From a bacterium (GTDB lineage Bacteria; Myxococcota_A; UBA9160; UBA4427), in assembly GCA_030432735.1 (NCBI GenBank), contig JAUIMK010000011.1, positions 1 through 32,965 on the forward strand: a DNA stretch of 32,965 nt. Direction: 5' to 3'. The translations under genes were made by a program, and so were the position numbers. A model generated the notes under the pieces. It had not been told where the DNA came from. It ran no database searches and saw only the letters and a list, made by a program, of their open reading frames with translations. Shown piece after piece: positions 20,688 through 30,762 of this stretch (position 1 is its first letter; each line of letters begins with the position of its first letter).

Positions 20688-21351
20688 TCGGGCCGTCCAT
20701 CGGGTCTCGCGACGGCGCCTCGTGCGCGGAATGCTCGTCGGCCTCGGGATCCTGATCGCGATCCCGCCGACGGGTCTCGCGGCGGACGACGCCGCGCTCA
20801 CGGCGGAGCCCACGCGGATCATCGAGGAGGCCGCCGCGAAGATCATGGCGGTGCTCGCCCGCAAGGACGAGCCCGCCGAGGTCCGCGTCCGGGAGATCGA
20901 GGAGATCGCCTACGCGCTCTTCGACTTTACGACGATGTCGAAGCTGGTCCTCGCGAGGAACTGGCGGAAGCTCGACAAGGGGAAGCGCGCCGAGTTCGTC
21001 CGCGAGTTCAAGACCCATCTCTCGCGGACCTACGGCACGCGCCTCGATCGCTACGACCAGGAAGAGGTGGACGTCTACGGCGCCCAGGTCGAGGTCCGCG
21101 ACGACGTGACGGTCAAGAGCCGGATCGTCGGCGGCCAGTTCGACGGTGCCGAGATCGCCTACCGCCTGCGCAACCGGAAGGACGCGTGGAAGATCATCGA
21201 CGTCGTGATCGAAGGCGTTTCCCTCGTGTCGAACTACCGCTCCCAGTTCGCGACCGTGCTGAACGGCGGGGACATCGACGACCTGATCGCGAAGTTGAAG
21301 GACAAGAACTTCGTGGTGGACGAGCCGGAGACGAAGAAGGCCGAGGGCTAG
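20677..21351 (+). CDS. mlaC: MlaC/Ttg2D family phospholipid-binding (ABC toluene tolerance) protein
   Basis: Signal-like N-terminus; FDFTTMSKLVLARNWRKLDKGKRAEFVREFKTHLSRTYGTRLDRY, KSRIVGGQFDGAEIAYRLRNRKDAWKIIDVVIEGVSLVSNYRSQFATVLN. ATG 20677 has GGAGG at 20666-20670; alternative ATG 20653. Confidence 0.94.
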   Translation: MTSDRAVHRVSRRRLVRGMLVGLGILIAIPPTGLAADDAALTAEPTRIIEEAAAKIMAVLARKDEPAEVRVREIEEIAYALFDFTTMSKLVLARNWRKLDKGKRAEFVREFKTHLSRTYGTRLDRYDQEEVDVYGAQVEVRDDVTVKSRIVGGQFDGAEIAYRLRNRKDAWKIIDVVIEGVSLVSNYRSQFATVLNGGDIDDLIAKLKDKNFVVDEPETKKAEG

Positions 21352-22337
21352 GCGCGGGGTCGGGCGCGGGCGCGTCGGGCGAGGGCCAGGGAGCCGAGCG
21401 CGAGCGCCGGAATCAGGGCCGGCTCGGGCACCGGCAGCGCAGGAAGTACGGCCGCGGCGTTCTGCGGCGTGGCGTTGGCGAAGCCGGGAAAAGGCCCGCC
21501 CAGGAGCGGTGACACGACTTCGACTCCGGGGAGCGACGCCTCGATGCCGAACGCGAAGCCGACTGCGCCGTCGGCCACTGCGAGCGGATACTCCAGAGGC
21601 TGTCCCAGGGGCGGCTGATACGGCTGGGCGCGGCTGCTCGGCCGGACCTCCACGTTGAAGCGGAGTCGGACCGTGCTGCCGACGGTGGTCGCGACGGTGA
21701 GCTGGTCGAGTCCGTTCGGGTCGGTGAAGGCGCCGGTCTGCAGAGGCGTGCCACCGACGGCGGCGGTCAGGTAGCTGTCGGTTCGCTGTTGGCTTCCGCC
21801 GCTCGGCTCGATCCGCACCGTGACCAGGACGACGGTGGCGGCCTCCTGCTGGCTGAGGTTCGCGACGACGGTGGGTGCGAGGTCGTGGAAGGCGAAGACG
21901 TCTGCGGCGACCGCATAGAGGATGCTCACGTCGACCGGCGTGCCCGCGGGCAGGGTCGAGGACGAGACCGTCAGCTCTTCGTCGAAGCGGACCTCGGCAT
22001 GCGCCGAGCTCCGGTAGAGCGTGCCGAAGCCGAGCGTCTCGACGGCGGTGCTCCCCGCCAGGCCGACCGTCCCCACCGACAGGAGCGACTCGCCGAACGC
22101 GCCCTGGCTGGCCAGGGTCGACGCAGCCGGGCTCTCGTTGGAGATCGGACCGAGGACCTGGTCGGCGACGTCGGCGAAGAGGAGCTCCTCGAATCCGTAG
22201 GGATTCGTGCCGGAGGGGTGGGAGATTTCGACGTCGCCGAGGACGGCAGCGTCGCTCGACGACGTGGCCAGGAGGAGCACGCCGAGCGCGCAGGGGAGCA
22301 GCGACGAGATGCGAAGAACGCGGCGAGGCAGCAGCAT
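21348..22337 (-). CDS. PEP-CTERM sorting-domain protein, otherwise uncharacterised
   Basis: Signal peptide (SSLLPCALGVLLLATSSSDAA); C-terminal PVPEPALIPALALGSLALARRARARPRA (PEP motif, TM helix, Arg-rich tail). GGAGAGG upstream of ATG. Confidence 0.8.
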   Translation of the reverse strand: MLLPRRVLRISSLLPCALGVLLLATSSSDAAVLGDVEISHPSGTNPYGFEELLFADVADQVLGPISNESPAASTLASQGAFGESLLSVGTVGLAGSTAVETLGFGTLYRSSAHAEVRFDEELTVSSSTLPAGTPVDVSILYAVAADVFAFHDLAPTVVANLSQQEAATVVLVTVRIEPSGGSQQRTDSYLTAAVGGTPLQTGAFTDPNGLDQLTVATTVGSTVRLRFNVEVRPSSRAQPYQPPLGQPLEYPLAVADGAVGFAFGIEASLPGVEVVSPLLGGPFPGFANATPQNAAAVLPALPVPEPALIPALALGSLALARRARARPRA

Positions 22338-22381
22338 GGTGTCGAGGTTCCTCTCCAGATCGATCGGGTGTTGCGAGACCA

Positions 22382-22406
22382 CGGGATCGTGATCCCGCCC
22401 GCGGGC
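22382..22406. promoter_or_regulatory. Two abutting palindromes upstream of second PEP-CTERM gene
   Basis: CGGGATC-GT-GATCCCG (22382-22397) sharing a base with GCCCGCGGGC (22397-22406). Confidence 0.3.
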
Positions 22407-22604
22407 CTGCACCCGATCCGATGGAGGGTAGGCTACGCGTACCAGTGCGGCGCTTCCGTGAAGCAGTCCACACACGGGCCGGATCCCGTTCCGTGCTCGT
22501 CTGCGAGCTCCGGCCCGCCGACCGCCGACCTCGGCCGGAGCCCCTACCTTCCTACTGTTCGACCGGCCGCCGCCGCGGGCGCGGCCACGAGGAGTGCACG
22601 AGAG

Positions 22605-23453
22605 ATGAAAGCGAAGTACGAGGGCGAAGCCTTCACGAGTCGATTCGGCCCCTGGGCCGCGATCGCGGGAGGCTCCGACGGGATCGGTCGGGCCTTCGCG
22701 GAGGTGCTCGCCGAGCGCGGACTCGATCTGGTGCTGATCGCGCGCAACCGCGCGAAGCTCGAGGACACGGCCGAAGCGATCCGAGACGCCCACGGCGTCG
22801 AGGTCCGCGTCGCGAGCATCGATCTCACGAGCGCGGAGCTCGAACGCGAGGTCGCAGAGGCCCTCGATGGGCTCGACCTCGGCCTCTTCATCTACAACGC
22901 GGGCTCCGGGCGCGGCATGGGACCCTTCCTGGAGTCCGAGGCGAGTCACTGGCTCCAGCAGGTGGAGCTCAGCTGCCGCGGGCCCCTCCTGCTGGCCCAC
23001 CAGGTCGGGCGGAAGCTCTGTGCGCGCGGGCGCGGAGGCCTCGTGATCATGTCTTCGCTGAGCTCCCTCTGCGGCAGTGCGTACACCACGACCTACGCCG
23101 CCGCGAAGGCCTTCGACACGATCCTGGCGGAGGGACTCTGGCAGGAGTTCGGTCCGCAGGGCGTCGACGTCGTCGGCTGTCTCGCGGGCTCGACGGACAC
23201 CGAGACTTTCCGAGAGGACACGGGCGGGAGCGCGGACGCGATGGATCCCCGGGACGTGGCGCTCGAGACCCTGGCCTTCCTCGGCCGCGGCCCGACCTTC
23301 GTCCCCGGCGCCGCCAACCGGGCGGGCGCGCGCGCGATGTGGCCGGTTCCGCGGATTCCGCTCATCCAGGCGCTGACCAGGGCCAACGCCGCCAACTTCG
23401 GGCTGCCCTATCACGCGCTCGAAGGAGACGAGTTCGGGACGCTCGACGAGTGA
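22605..23453 (+). CDS. SDR family NAD(P)-dependent oxidoreductase
   Basis: AAIAGGSDGIGRAFAEVLAERGLDLVLIARN, LFIYNAGSGRGMGPF, VIMSSLSSLCGSAYTTTYAAAKAF (catalytic Ser/Tyr-type SDR pattern). Confidence 0.9.
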   Translation: MKAKYEGEAFTSRFGPWAAIAGGSDGIGRAFAEVLAERGLDLVLIARNRAKLEDTAEAIRDAHGVEVRVASIDLTSAELEREVAEALDGLDLGLFIYNAGSGRGMGPFLESEASHWLQQVELSCRGPLLLAHQVGRKLCARGRGGLVIMSSLSSLCGSAYTTTYAAAKAFDTILAEGLWQEFGPQGVDVVGCLAGSTDTETFREDTGGSADAMDPRDVALETLAFLGRGPTFVPGAANRAGARAMWPVPRIPLIQALTRANAANFGLPYHALEGDEFGTLDE

Positions 23454-23487
23454 GCCCGCTTCCGCTGGAGGTCGCTCGGACGCCGGG

Positions 23488-24951
23488 CTACCCGTCGCTC
23501 CCGTTCGGGTCGCGCCAGGCCCGTTCGAAGGGCAGCCGCCAGGCGCGCGGGGCGATCAGCTGGTGGATCGCATTGGGTCCCCATGACCCGGCGGCGTAGG
23601 GTCGCGCGGGCGGCGGGTTCTCGAGCAACGGCGCGGCGACCTCCCAGAGGCGCTCGATGCCCTCCGCCGTGGTGAAGAGCGTCCGATCCCCGCGCATCGC
23701 GTCGAGGATCAGCCGTTCGTAGGCTTCGAGGACGTCGCCGGCGAACTCGGTGTCGTGCATCGCGAACTGGAGACTCAGCTTGTCCAGCCGCATGCCCGGC
23801 CCCGGGCGCTTGCCGTAGAACGACAGGGACATCTTCGACACGTCGGAGAGGTCGAAGGTCAGGTGATCGGGGCCGTGGGCCCCGACGCCCGAGTCCGCGG
23901 GGAACATGCTCTTCGGCGGCTCTCGAAACGCGATCGAGATGATCCGCTGCCCCTCCGCCAGGCGCTTGCCGGTTCGCAGATAGAAGGGGACGTCCGCCCA
24001 TCGCCAGTTGTCGATCAGGCAGCGAAGGGCGATGAAGGTCTCGGTCTCGGACTCGGGGTCGACCCCCTCGACGTCGCGATACTCGGCGTACTGCCCGCGC
24101 ACCACGTCGTCCGGCTGGATCGGGAGCATGCTGCGGAAGACCTTGTTCTTCTCTTCGCTGATGGGGCCCGGTGCGAGCTCCGTCGGCGGCTCCATCGCGG
24201 TGAACGCGAGGATCTGGAAGAGGTGCGTCACGACCATGTCGCGAAACGCACCGGTCGCTTCGTAGAACGAGGCCCGCGTCTCGAGTCCCAGGGTCTCGGG
24301 CACGTCGATCTGGATGTGGTCGATGAAGTTGCGGTTCCAGATCGGCTCGAAGAGACCGTTGGCGAAGCGGAAGGCGAGGATGTTCTGGGCCGGCTCTTTG
24401 CCGAGGAAATGATCGATCCGGAAGATCTGCTCCTCGTCGAAGACCGCGTGGAGATGGCGGTTCAACGCCACCGAGCTCTCGAGGTCGGTGCCGAAGGGCT
24501 TCTCCATCACGATCCGCGACCGCTCGACCAGTCCGGCCTCGCCGATCGTCTCGACGACGGAGAACGCGGCGCTGGGCGGCACGCTCAGATAGTGGAGCCG
24601 CCGGCACTCTTCGCCCAGGTCGCGCTCCGCCCGCAGGACGGCCTCGCGCAGCGCGTCCGGGCCGGCCGAGAGCGGTACGTAGTCGAGCAGGGCCGCGAAC
24701 GCCTCCGCGAGGTCGGGCGGCGGCGGTGCGTCCGCGAACTCCTGCAGCGCGTCGTGCACGAACTCGCGAAACCCCTCGGCACCGAGATCTTCGAGGGAGA
24801 CGCCGATGATCCGGCTCTTCCGAACGAAGCCTTCGCTCACGAGATGGAAGAGTCCGGGGAGGAGCTTGCGCCGGGAGAGATCGCCGGTCGCTCCGAAGAG
24901 GACGACGACCTGCGGATACTGCGGCCCGATGGCCGCCGCGTTCTTGCTCAA
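23488..24951 (-). CDS. zwf: Glucose-6-phosphate 1-dehydrogenase
   Basis: [89 protein letters not shown] start with GAGG upstream; in-frame ATG 25053 is an alternative. Confidence 0.96.
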   Translation of the reverse strand: MSKNAAAIGPQYPQVVVLFGATGDLSRRKLLPGLFHLVSEGFVRKSRIIGVSLEDLGAEGFREFVHDALQEFADAPPPPDLAEAFAALLDYVPLSAGPDALREAVLRAERDLGEECRRLHYLSVPPSAAFSVVETIGEAGLVERSRIVMEKPFGTDLESSVALNRHLHAVFDEEQIFRIDHFLGKEPAQNILAFRFANGLFEPIWNRNFIDHIQIDVPETLGLETRASFYEATGAFRDMVVTHLFQILAFTAMEPPTELAPGPISEEKNKVFRSMLPIQPDDVVRGQYAEYRDVEGVDPESETETFIALRCLIDNWRWADVPFYLRTGKRLAEGQRIISIAFREPPKSMFPADSGVGAHGPDHLTFDLSDVSKMSLSFYGKRPGPGMRLDKLSLQFAMHDTEFAGDVLEAYERLILDAMRGDRTLFTTAEGIERLWEVAAPLLENPPPARPYAAGSWGPNAIHQLIAPRAWRLPFERAWRDPNGSDG

Positions 24952-25173
24952 AGCCTGACCTCGGATCGATGCGCGTTGTCGTTCGCGACGAGGGTACGGC
25001 ACTCGTTCGTCCGTTGCCGACGAAGCGTCGCCTTCGCGCTGAAGATTCCACACACCTGGGTCGGGACCGGCTCAGGCGTCGACGTCTCACGATCTCGGCG
25101 GCGGTCTTCGATATGGTCACGGTGTTCACGCGGGTCCCGGATCGGGACGCCTCGTGACGACGGGAGGGATCGG

Positions 25174-26148
<975 letters not shown>

Positions 26149-26934
26149 TTGGCGTCCGCTGGCGCGGGGCCCGCGAGGAAGCTGGCTTCCGGAGGCGACC
26201 TCTACCGATTCCCGGACGCGGAGGCCGTCGCCCGCGCCGGCGCCCTCGTCTTCGTCGCGGAGGCGCAGGCCGCCATCGCGGCGCGGGGCGTCTTCCGCGT
26301 GCTGCTCTCCGGTGGCTCGACCCCGAAACGGATGCTCGAGATCCTCGCGGAGCAGGTCGATCGCGTGCCCTTCGCCTGGGAGGACGTCCGCTTCTTCTTC
26401 GGCGACGAGCGACCGGTCGGGCCCGACGACGCGGACTCGAACCACGCGATGGCCTGCGCCGCACTGTTGGATTCGATCCCCGCGGAGGCGCGCCGCGTGG
26501 AGCGCCTCCGCGGGGAGCACCCGGATCGGGGCGAGGCCGCGCGGGACTACGAACTTCGAGTGGCTCGCGAGTTCGGGATCCGGCCGGAAGACGCGCCTCC
26601 TTCGTTCGACCTGGTCTTCCTCGGCATGGGCGACGACGGTCACACGGCGTCGCTCTTCCCCGGGACCGGGGCACTCGAGGAGCGCCGCCGTTGGTTCGTC
26701 GCGAACCCGGTGCATGAGCTCGAGACGGTGCGCTTGACGGCGACCTTCCCGCTGCTCGCGCGCGCGCGCCGGATCGTCTTCCTGGTCTGCGGGGCAGCGA
26801 AGCGCGAGCGAATGGCCGAGATCACGCGCCCGGAGCGCGACCCGTCGTCGCTGCTGCCCTGCGAGCGGGTGCGGGCCGAGGGGCGGCTCGACTGGTTCGT
26901 CGACGAGGCCGCCCTCGCCGGGGTCGCGCTCTAG
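26149..26934 (+). CDS. pgl: 6-phosphogluconolactonase (DevB/Pgl type)
   Basis: FRVLLSGGSTPKRMLEIL, WEDVRFFFGDERPVGPDDADSNHAMA, FDLVFLGMGDDGHTASLFPGTGAL. TTG start directly after the gnd stop. Confidence 0.94.
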   Translation: MASAGAGPARKLASGGDLYRFPDAEAVARAGALVFVAEAQAAIAARGVFRVLLSGGSTPKRMLEILAEQVDRVPFAWEDVRFFFGDERPVGPDDADSNHAMACAALLDSIPAEARRVERLRGEHPDRGEAARDYELRVAREFGIRPEDAPPSFDLVFLGMGDDGHTASLFPGTGALEERRRWFVANPVHELETVRLTATFPLLARARRIVFLVCGAAKRERMAEITRPERDPSSLLPCERVRAEGRLDWFVDEAALAGVAL

Positions 26935-28073
26935 TCGTTGCGGGGCGCGAGGAGGCCGGCGGGGGAGGTCGGCGGCGGGGCTTCGTCGCCCGGTCCGGCC
27001 GCGCCGGTCTCGTCGCCCGCGTCCCCGGGCGTCTCGATCCGGATTCGCGGCAGGGCGTCCGGATGGTTTGCGTTCAGCCAGGTGAGGAGCTTCTCGCGCA
27101 CCTCGCATCGGAGGTCCCAGGCGGTGCTCGAGTCGCCGGCGCTCACGAGCACCCGCAGTCGGATGCTGCGCTCCCCTGCCTCGACGACCTGGAGGTTCCA
27201 GAACTCCCGATCCCAGAGCGGGCACGACGCGACGATCTCCCCGACCGCGGTCCGGATCTCTTCGATCGGGGCGCGGTAGTCGACCTCGACGGTCACCGAG
27301 CCGAGCAGGTCGGCGGTCACCCGCGTCCAGTTCTGGAACGGTCGCGTCAGGAAGTACTGGACGGGAACGACGAGACGCCGCTTGTCCCAGATGTGGACGA
27401 CGACGTAGGTCGCGCGGATCTCCTCGATCCGTCCCCACTCGCCCTCGATGATGACGACGTCGTCGAGGTTGATCGGCTCCGTCAGCGCCAGCTGGAGTCC
27501 CGCGAGCAGGGTCTCGATCGTCGGGCGCGCCGCGAGGCCGACCGCCAGGCCGGCGAGCCCCGCCGACGCCAGCAGGCCGGCGCCGATGCTGCGGATGCCG
27601 GGGACCTGGAAGAGCATCGCGCCGACCGCGAAGACGATCACGACGACGATGCCGATTCTCCGGACGACGGCGAACTTCGTGTGCACCCGGCGTGCGGAGA
27701 GGTTGTCGCGGGCCGCGAACTCGAAGGTCGCGTCGAGCCACGCTTCGACGACGTCCGCCGAGGCGATCGCGCCCCACGCCAACGCGGCGATGATCGTCAT
27801 CGCGGCGGCCCGGCCGAGCAGGATCGCCATCTCCTCGGGAAGCGCGATCGCGGGAATCGCGGCCCGGACGCCGATCGCGAGCCCGAGCAGCAGCACCGGC
27901 CGCGTCAGCCGTGCGCGGAGGACGGCGGCCGCCTCGGGTCGAATGCGTGCGAGCACCCGCCTCGCGAGGAGGAGCACGACGATCGCCGCGATCGCGCCCA
28001 CCGCGGCGCTGCCCCCGAGTGCGAGCAGCGCGCTGCCCCATTCGCCCAGTGATTCGCCGGCGATCGACGTCAT
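26931..28073 (-). CDS. Mechanosensitive ion channel family protein (MscS-like)
   Basis: N-terminal TM helices, AGLLASAGLAGLAVGLAARPTIETLLAGLQLALTEPINLDDVVIIEGEWGRIEEIRATYVVVHIWDKRRLVVPVQYFLTRPFQNWTR. Confidence 0.92.
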   Translation of the reverse strand: MTSIAGESLGEWGSALLALGGSAAVGAIAAIVVLLLARRVLARIRPEAAAVLRARLTRPVLLLGLAIGVRAAIPAIALPEEMAILLGRAAAMTIIAALAWGAIASADVVEAWLDATFEFAARDNLSARRVHTKFAVVRRIGIVVVIVFAVGAMLFQVPGIRSIGAGLLASAGLAGLAVGLAARPTIETLLAGLQLALTEPINLDDVVIIEGEWGRIEEIRATYVVVHIWDKRRLVVPVQYFLTRPFQNWTRVTADLLGSVTVEVDYRAPIEEIRTAVGEIVASCPLWDREFWNLQVVEAGERSIRLRVLVSAGDSSTAWDLRCEVREKLLTWLNANHPDALPRIRIETPGDAGDETGAAGPGDEAPPPTSPAGLLAPRND

Positions 28074-28142
28074 GTCTGCATCATCGCGCGATCCGGTCGA
28101 CCTCGCGAGCCCCGGCGAGCCGGCGCATCGGTCCGCAGCGCG

Positions 28143-29378
28143 TCAGCCGCCGTCGCCGGGCTCCTCCGCCTCCGGCGGCGTCGCGTCCTGGAGATCGTTC
28201 CGGAAGCCCTCGGGCAGCTGCACCTTCTGGCGTCCGCCCTTCTTGCCGCGCTTCACGCGCATCGCGCTCGGCGGGAAGGCCATGTCGGGGTCGCCCTCGT
28301 CGAGGATCGCGTCGAGCTCGGCGAGGGAGTCGATCCGGATCAGCTTGTCGCGCATCTTCGTCGAGCCGGGGAAGCCCTTCGTGTACCAGGTCGCGTGCTT
28401 GCGGAAGTCGCGGATGCCGATGCGTTCGCCGACCCAGTCGCACAGCAGGCGGGCGTGGGTCCGCATCGTCTCGATCACCTCGCCGAAGTCCGGCGGGTCC
28501 GGCGGTCGCTCGCCCGCGAAGACCGCGGCGAGATCGCGGAAGAGCCAGGGCCTCCCGAGACAGCCGCGCCCGACGACCACGCCGTCGCAGCCCGTCGCGC
28601 GCATCATGCGCAGCGCGTCCCAGGCCTCCCAGATGTCGCCGTTGCCGAAGACCGGGATCCCGGTGACGGCCTGCTTGAGCTCACCGATCGCGTTCCAGTC
28701 CGCCTCCCCGTCGTAGAGCTGCGCGGCGGTCCGCGCGTGGAGGGCGATCGCCTTCACGCCTTCGGCCTCGGCGATCCGGCCGGTCTCGAGGAAGGTCATC
28801 CAGTCGTCGTCGATGCCCATGCGGAACTTGATCGTGACGGGGACGTCGCCGGCGTTCTCGACGGCGGCGCGGACGATCGCCTCGAGCAGCCGCGGCTTGG
28901 CGGGGATCGCGGCGCCGCCGCCCTTGCGGGTGACCTTGCGGACCGGGCAGCCGAAGTTCATGTCGATGTGGTCGACGCGGTCCTCGCCGACGAGGAGCTT
29001 CGTCGCTTCGCCCACGTAGTGGGGGTCGACGCCGTAGAGCTGGAGGCTGCGCGGGCTCTCGTCCGGGTCGAACTCGGCGAGGTGCATCGTCTTCGCGTTC
29101 CGCTCGACGAGCGCGCGCGCGGTGATCATCTCGGAGACGTAGAGGCCGGCGCCGAAGCGGCGGCAGAGGCGGCGGAAGGGCGCGTTCGTGATCCCGGCCA
29201 TCGGGGCGAGCACGACGGGCGGGTCCGCCAGGATCGGGCCGAGGGAGACCGGCTCGAACTCGCCGGGGGCGGCGGGCGCGACGTCGCGATTGATCTCGCT
29301 CACGTAGGTCGGGTCCAGGTCGGTCTTCCTGCGGTGGGGCAGGGCGGGTAGATACCACGGTTCGGGCTTCCCGTGCAT
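28143..29378 (-). CDS. tRNA-dihydrouridine synthase family protein (DusB-like)
   Basis: VVLAPMAGITNAPFRRLCRRFGAGLYVSEMITARALVER, VDHIDMNFGCPVRKVTRKGGGAAIPAKPRLLEAIVRAAVEN, IALHARTAAQLYDGEADWNAIGELKQAV, VVVGRGCLGRPWLF. Confidence 0.94.
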   Translation of the reverse strand: MHGKPEPWYLPALPHRRKTDLDPTYVSEINRDVAPAAPGEFEPVSLGPILADPPVVLAPMAGITNAPFRRLCRRFGAGLYVSEMITARALVERNAKTMHLAEFDPDESPRSLQLYGVDPHYVGEATKLLVGEDRVDHIDMNFGCPVRKVTRKGGGAAIPAKPRLLEAIVRAAVENAGDVPVTIKFRMGIDDDWMTFLETGRIAEAEGVKAIALHARTAAQLYDGEADWNAIGELKQAVTGIPVFGNGDIWEAWDALRMMRATGCDGVVVGRGCLGRPWLFRDLAAVFAGERPPDPPDFGEVIETMRTHARLLCDWVGERIGIRDFRKHATWYTKGFPGSTKMRDKLIRIDSLAELDAILDEGDPDMAFPPSAMRVKRGKKGGRQKVQLPEGFRNDLQDATPPEAEEPGDGG

Positions 29379-29498
29379 CGACGGCGCGTTCGCGGCGGGC
29401 AGAGGCGGCCGCCCGTGGGGGGGCGCACGAGCGCGCGATCGGTTCCTTCCCGGATCGCTTCCCTTGCCGGGCGCGGCGTTTCGCGGTCTGCTCTCCCC

Positions 29499-30161
29499 AT
29501 GACGAAGATCCATCCGACGACGTGGCTGGCGACGCTTCTCTGGCTGGTGCCGGCGATGGCGACGGCGCAGGTGGCGCTCTTTCCCGACGAGGTCGAGCGG
29601 GTCGACGTGATCGGGATCGAGCGCGACGGTCGCGAGCTCTACGCGTTCGACGCCCTCACCGGCGGGCAGGTCTCGCTTCGCCTCGACGTCGCCGAGGAGG
29701 TGCTCTTCGAGGCGAGTCGCGGGCGGGTCGGGGTGGTCGTCACCGATCGCCGGGCCCTCGGCGTGACCTCGGGGCGCGACTGGGTCGAGCTGCGCTTCCG
29801 CCTCGACGAGGCGCCGGTCGGGTCCATCCTCGTCGAGGACCGGGTGGCGCTCCTCGTCTCGAACCGCCGCGCGCTCGCGTTCAACGGACAGGCGGGCTGG
29901 GTCGAGGAAGCGCTCACGCCGAACGAGTTCCCGACGGTGGTCCGGGTCGGCGCGGCGGTCGGCGTCGTCACGACCAATCGTCGCGCGCTCGCCATCGCGC
30001 CGGGTCGGCGCGGCTTCGCGTCGGAAGCGCTCCAGGTCGGCGAGTCCCTCGAGGAGGTGGCGGCGGAGGACACGCTCGCGACGATTCGGACGGAGCGTCG
30101 CATCCTGGTCTTCTCCGCACCGCGGGGGAGCTGGTCGACGCAGAAACGAACGCTTCGCTGA
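29499..30161 (+). CDS. Secreted hypothetical protein with ~39-aa 'RRALA' tandem repeats
   Basis: Signal peptide (WLATLLWLVPAMATAQ); repeats VVVTDRRALGVTSG-W, LLVSNRRALAFNG-GW, VVTTNRRALAIAPG-GF, TIRTERRILVFSAPRGSW at 38-39 aa spacing. Confidence 0.75.
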   Translation: MTKIHPTTWLATLLWLVPAMATAQVALFPDEVERVDVIGIERDGRELYAFDALTGGQVSLRLDVAEEVLFEASRGRVGVVVTDRRALGVTSGRDWVELRFRLDEAPVGSILVEDRVALLVSNRRALAFNGQAGWVEEALTPNEFPTVVRVGAAVGVVTTNRRALAIAPGRRGFASEALQVGESLEEVAAEDTLATIRTERRILVFSAPRGSWSTQKRTLR

Positions 30162-30189
30162 ACGGCGCCTCTGCGGAGCCGCTCGGGGC

Positions 30190-30417
30190 TCAGACCGGTT
30201 CGATCCGCGCGATCCGCCACTCGCGACCGGCGCGGCTCTGGGCCTGGGTGCGGGCGCCGGCCTCGCTGTTCGAGCGGATCTGGAGCGTCTTGCTCTCCGG
30301 GCGGTCGAACCGGATCAGGCGAATCCGGAAGGTCTTCATCTGCGTGTCCCAGGTGCGGGGCGTGCGCTCGGCGAGCTCGATCGCGTCGATCGGATCCAGG
30401 ATCTGCGTTTCATTCAT
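30190..30417 (-). CDS. Small hypothetical protein (75 aa)
   Basis: MNETQILDPIDAIELAERTPRTWDTQMKTFRIRLIRFDRPESKTLQIRSNSEAGARTQAQSRAGREWRIARIEPV; strong GGGAGG Shine-Dalgarno 8 nt before ATG. Confidence 0.6.
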   Translation of the reverse strand: MNETQILDPIDAIELAERTPRTWDTQMKTFRIRLIRFDRPESKTLQIRSNSEAGARTQAQSRAGREWRIARIEPV

Positions 30418-30762
30418 GGCTTGCGCCTCCCATCGACCCTGAGTGGTCGGCCCCTCGCTCGCGGGACCGCCGATCTTCCCATCGATGCCCTCTTGCTTCC
30501 GCTCTGCCGATGGAAGCCCCGCGGGCCGCACGCGTCTCCGCAAGTTCCCCGCTTGACGATCGCGGCGAATGGCCCACTCTACGCCGCACCCCCCCCACAG
30601 ATCGCTCCTCGAGGAGCCTGTCGCCGCGGATCGCGCGTCTCGAACGCCTGCAGAGCCGGCCCGGGATGGGTCGCGCCGAGCCACGTTCGTCCCGCGCCCC
30701 TCATCCCGCGTGCGCGGCTCCCGTCGCCCTACGGATCGAAACCTGCGAGAAGGCTGGGGAAG

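Noticed and set aside
30580-30600. C8 homopolymer tract upstream of parE
   Set aside because: Lies in an intergenic region far from the start codon; a single C run in a GC-rich genome is weak evidence for phase variation.
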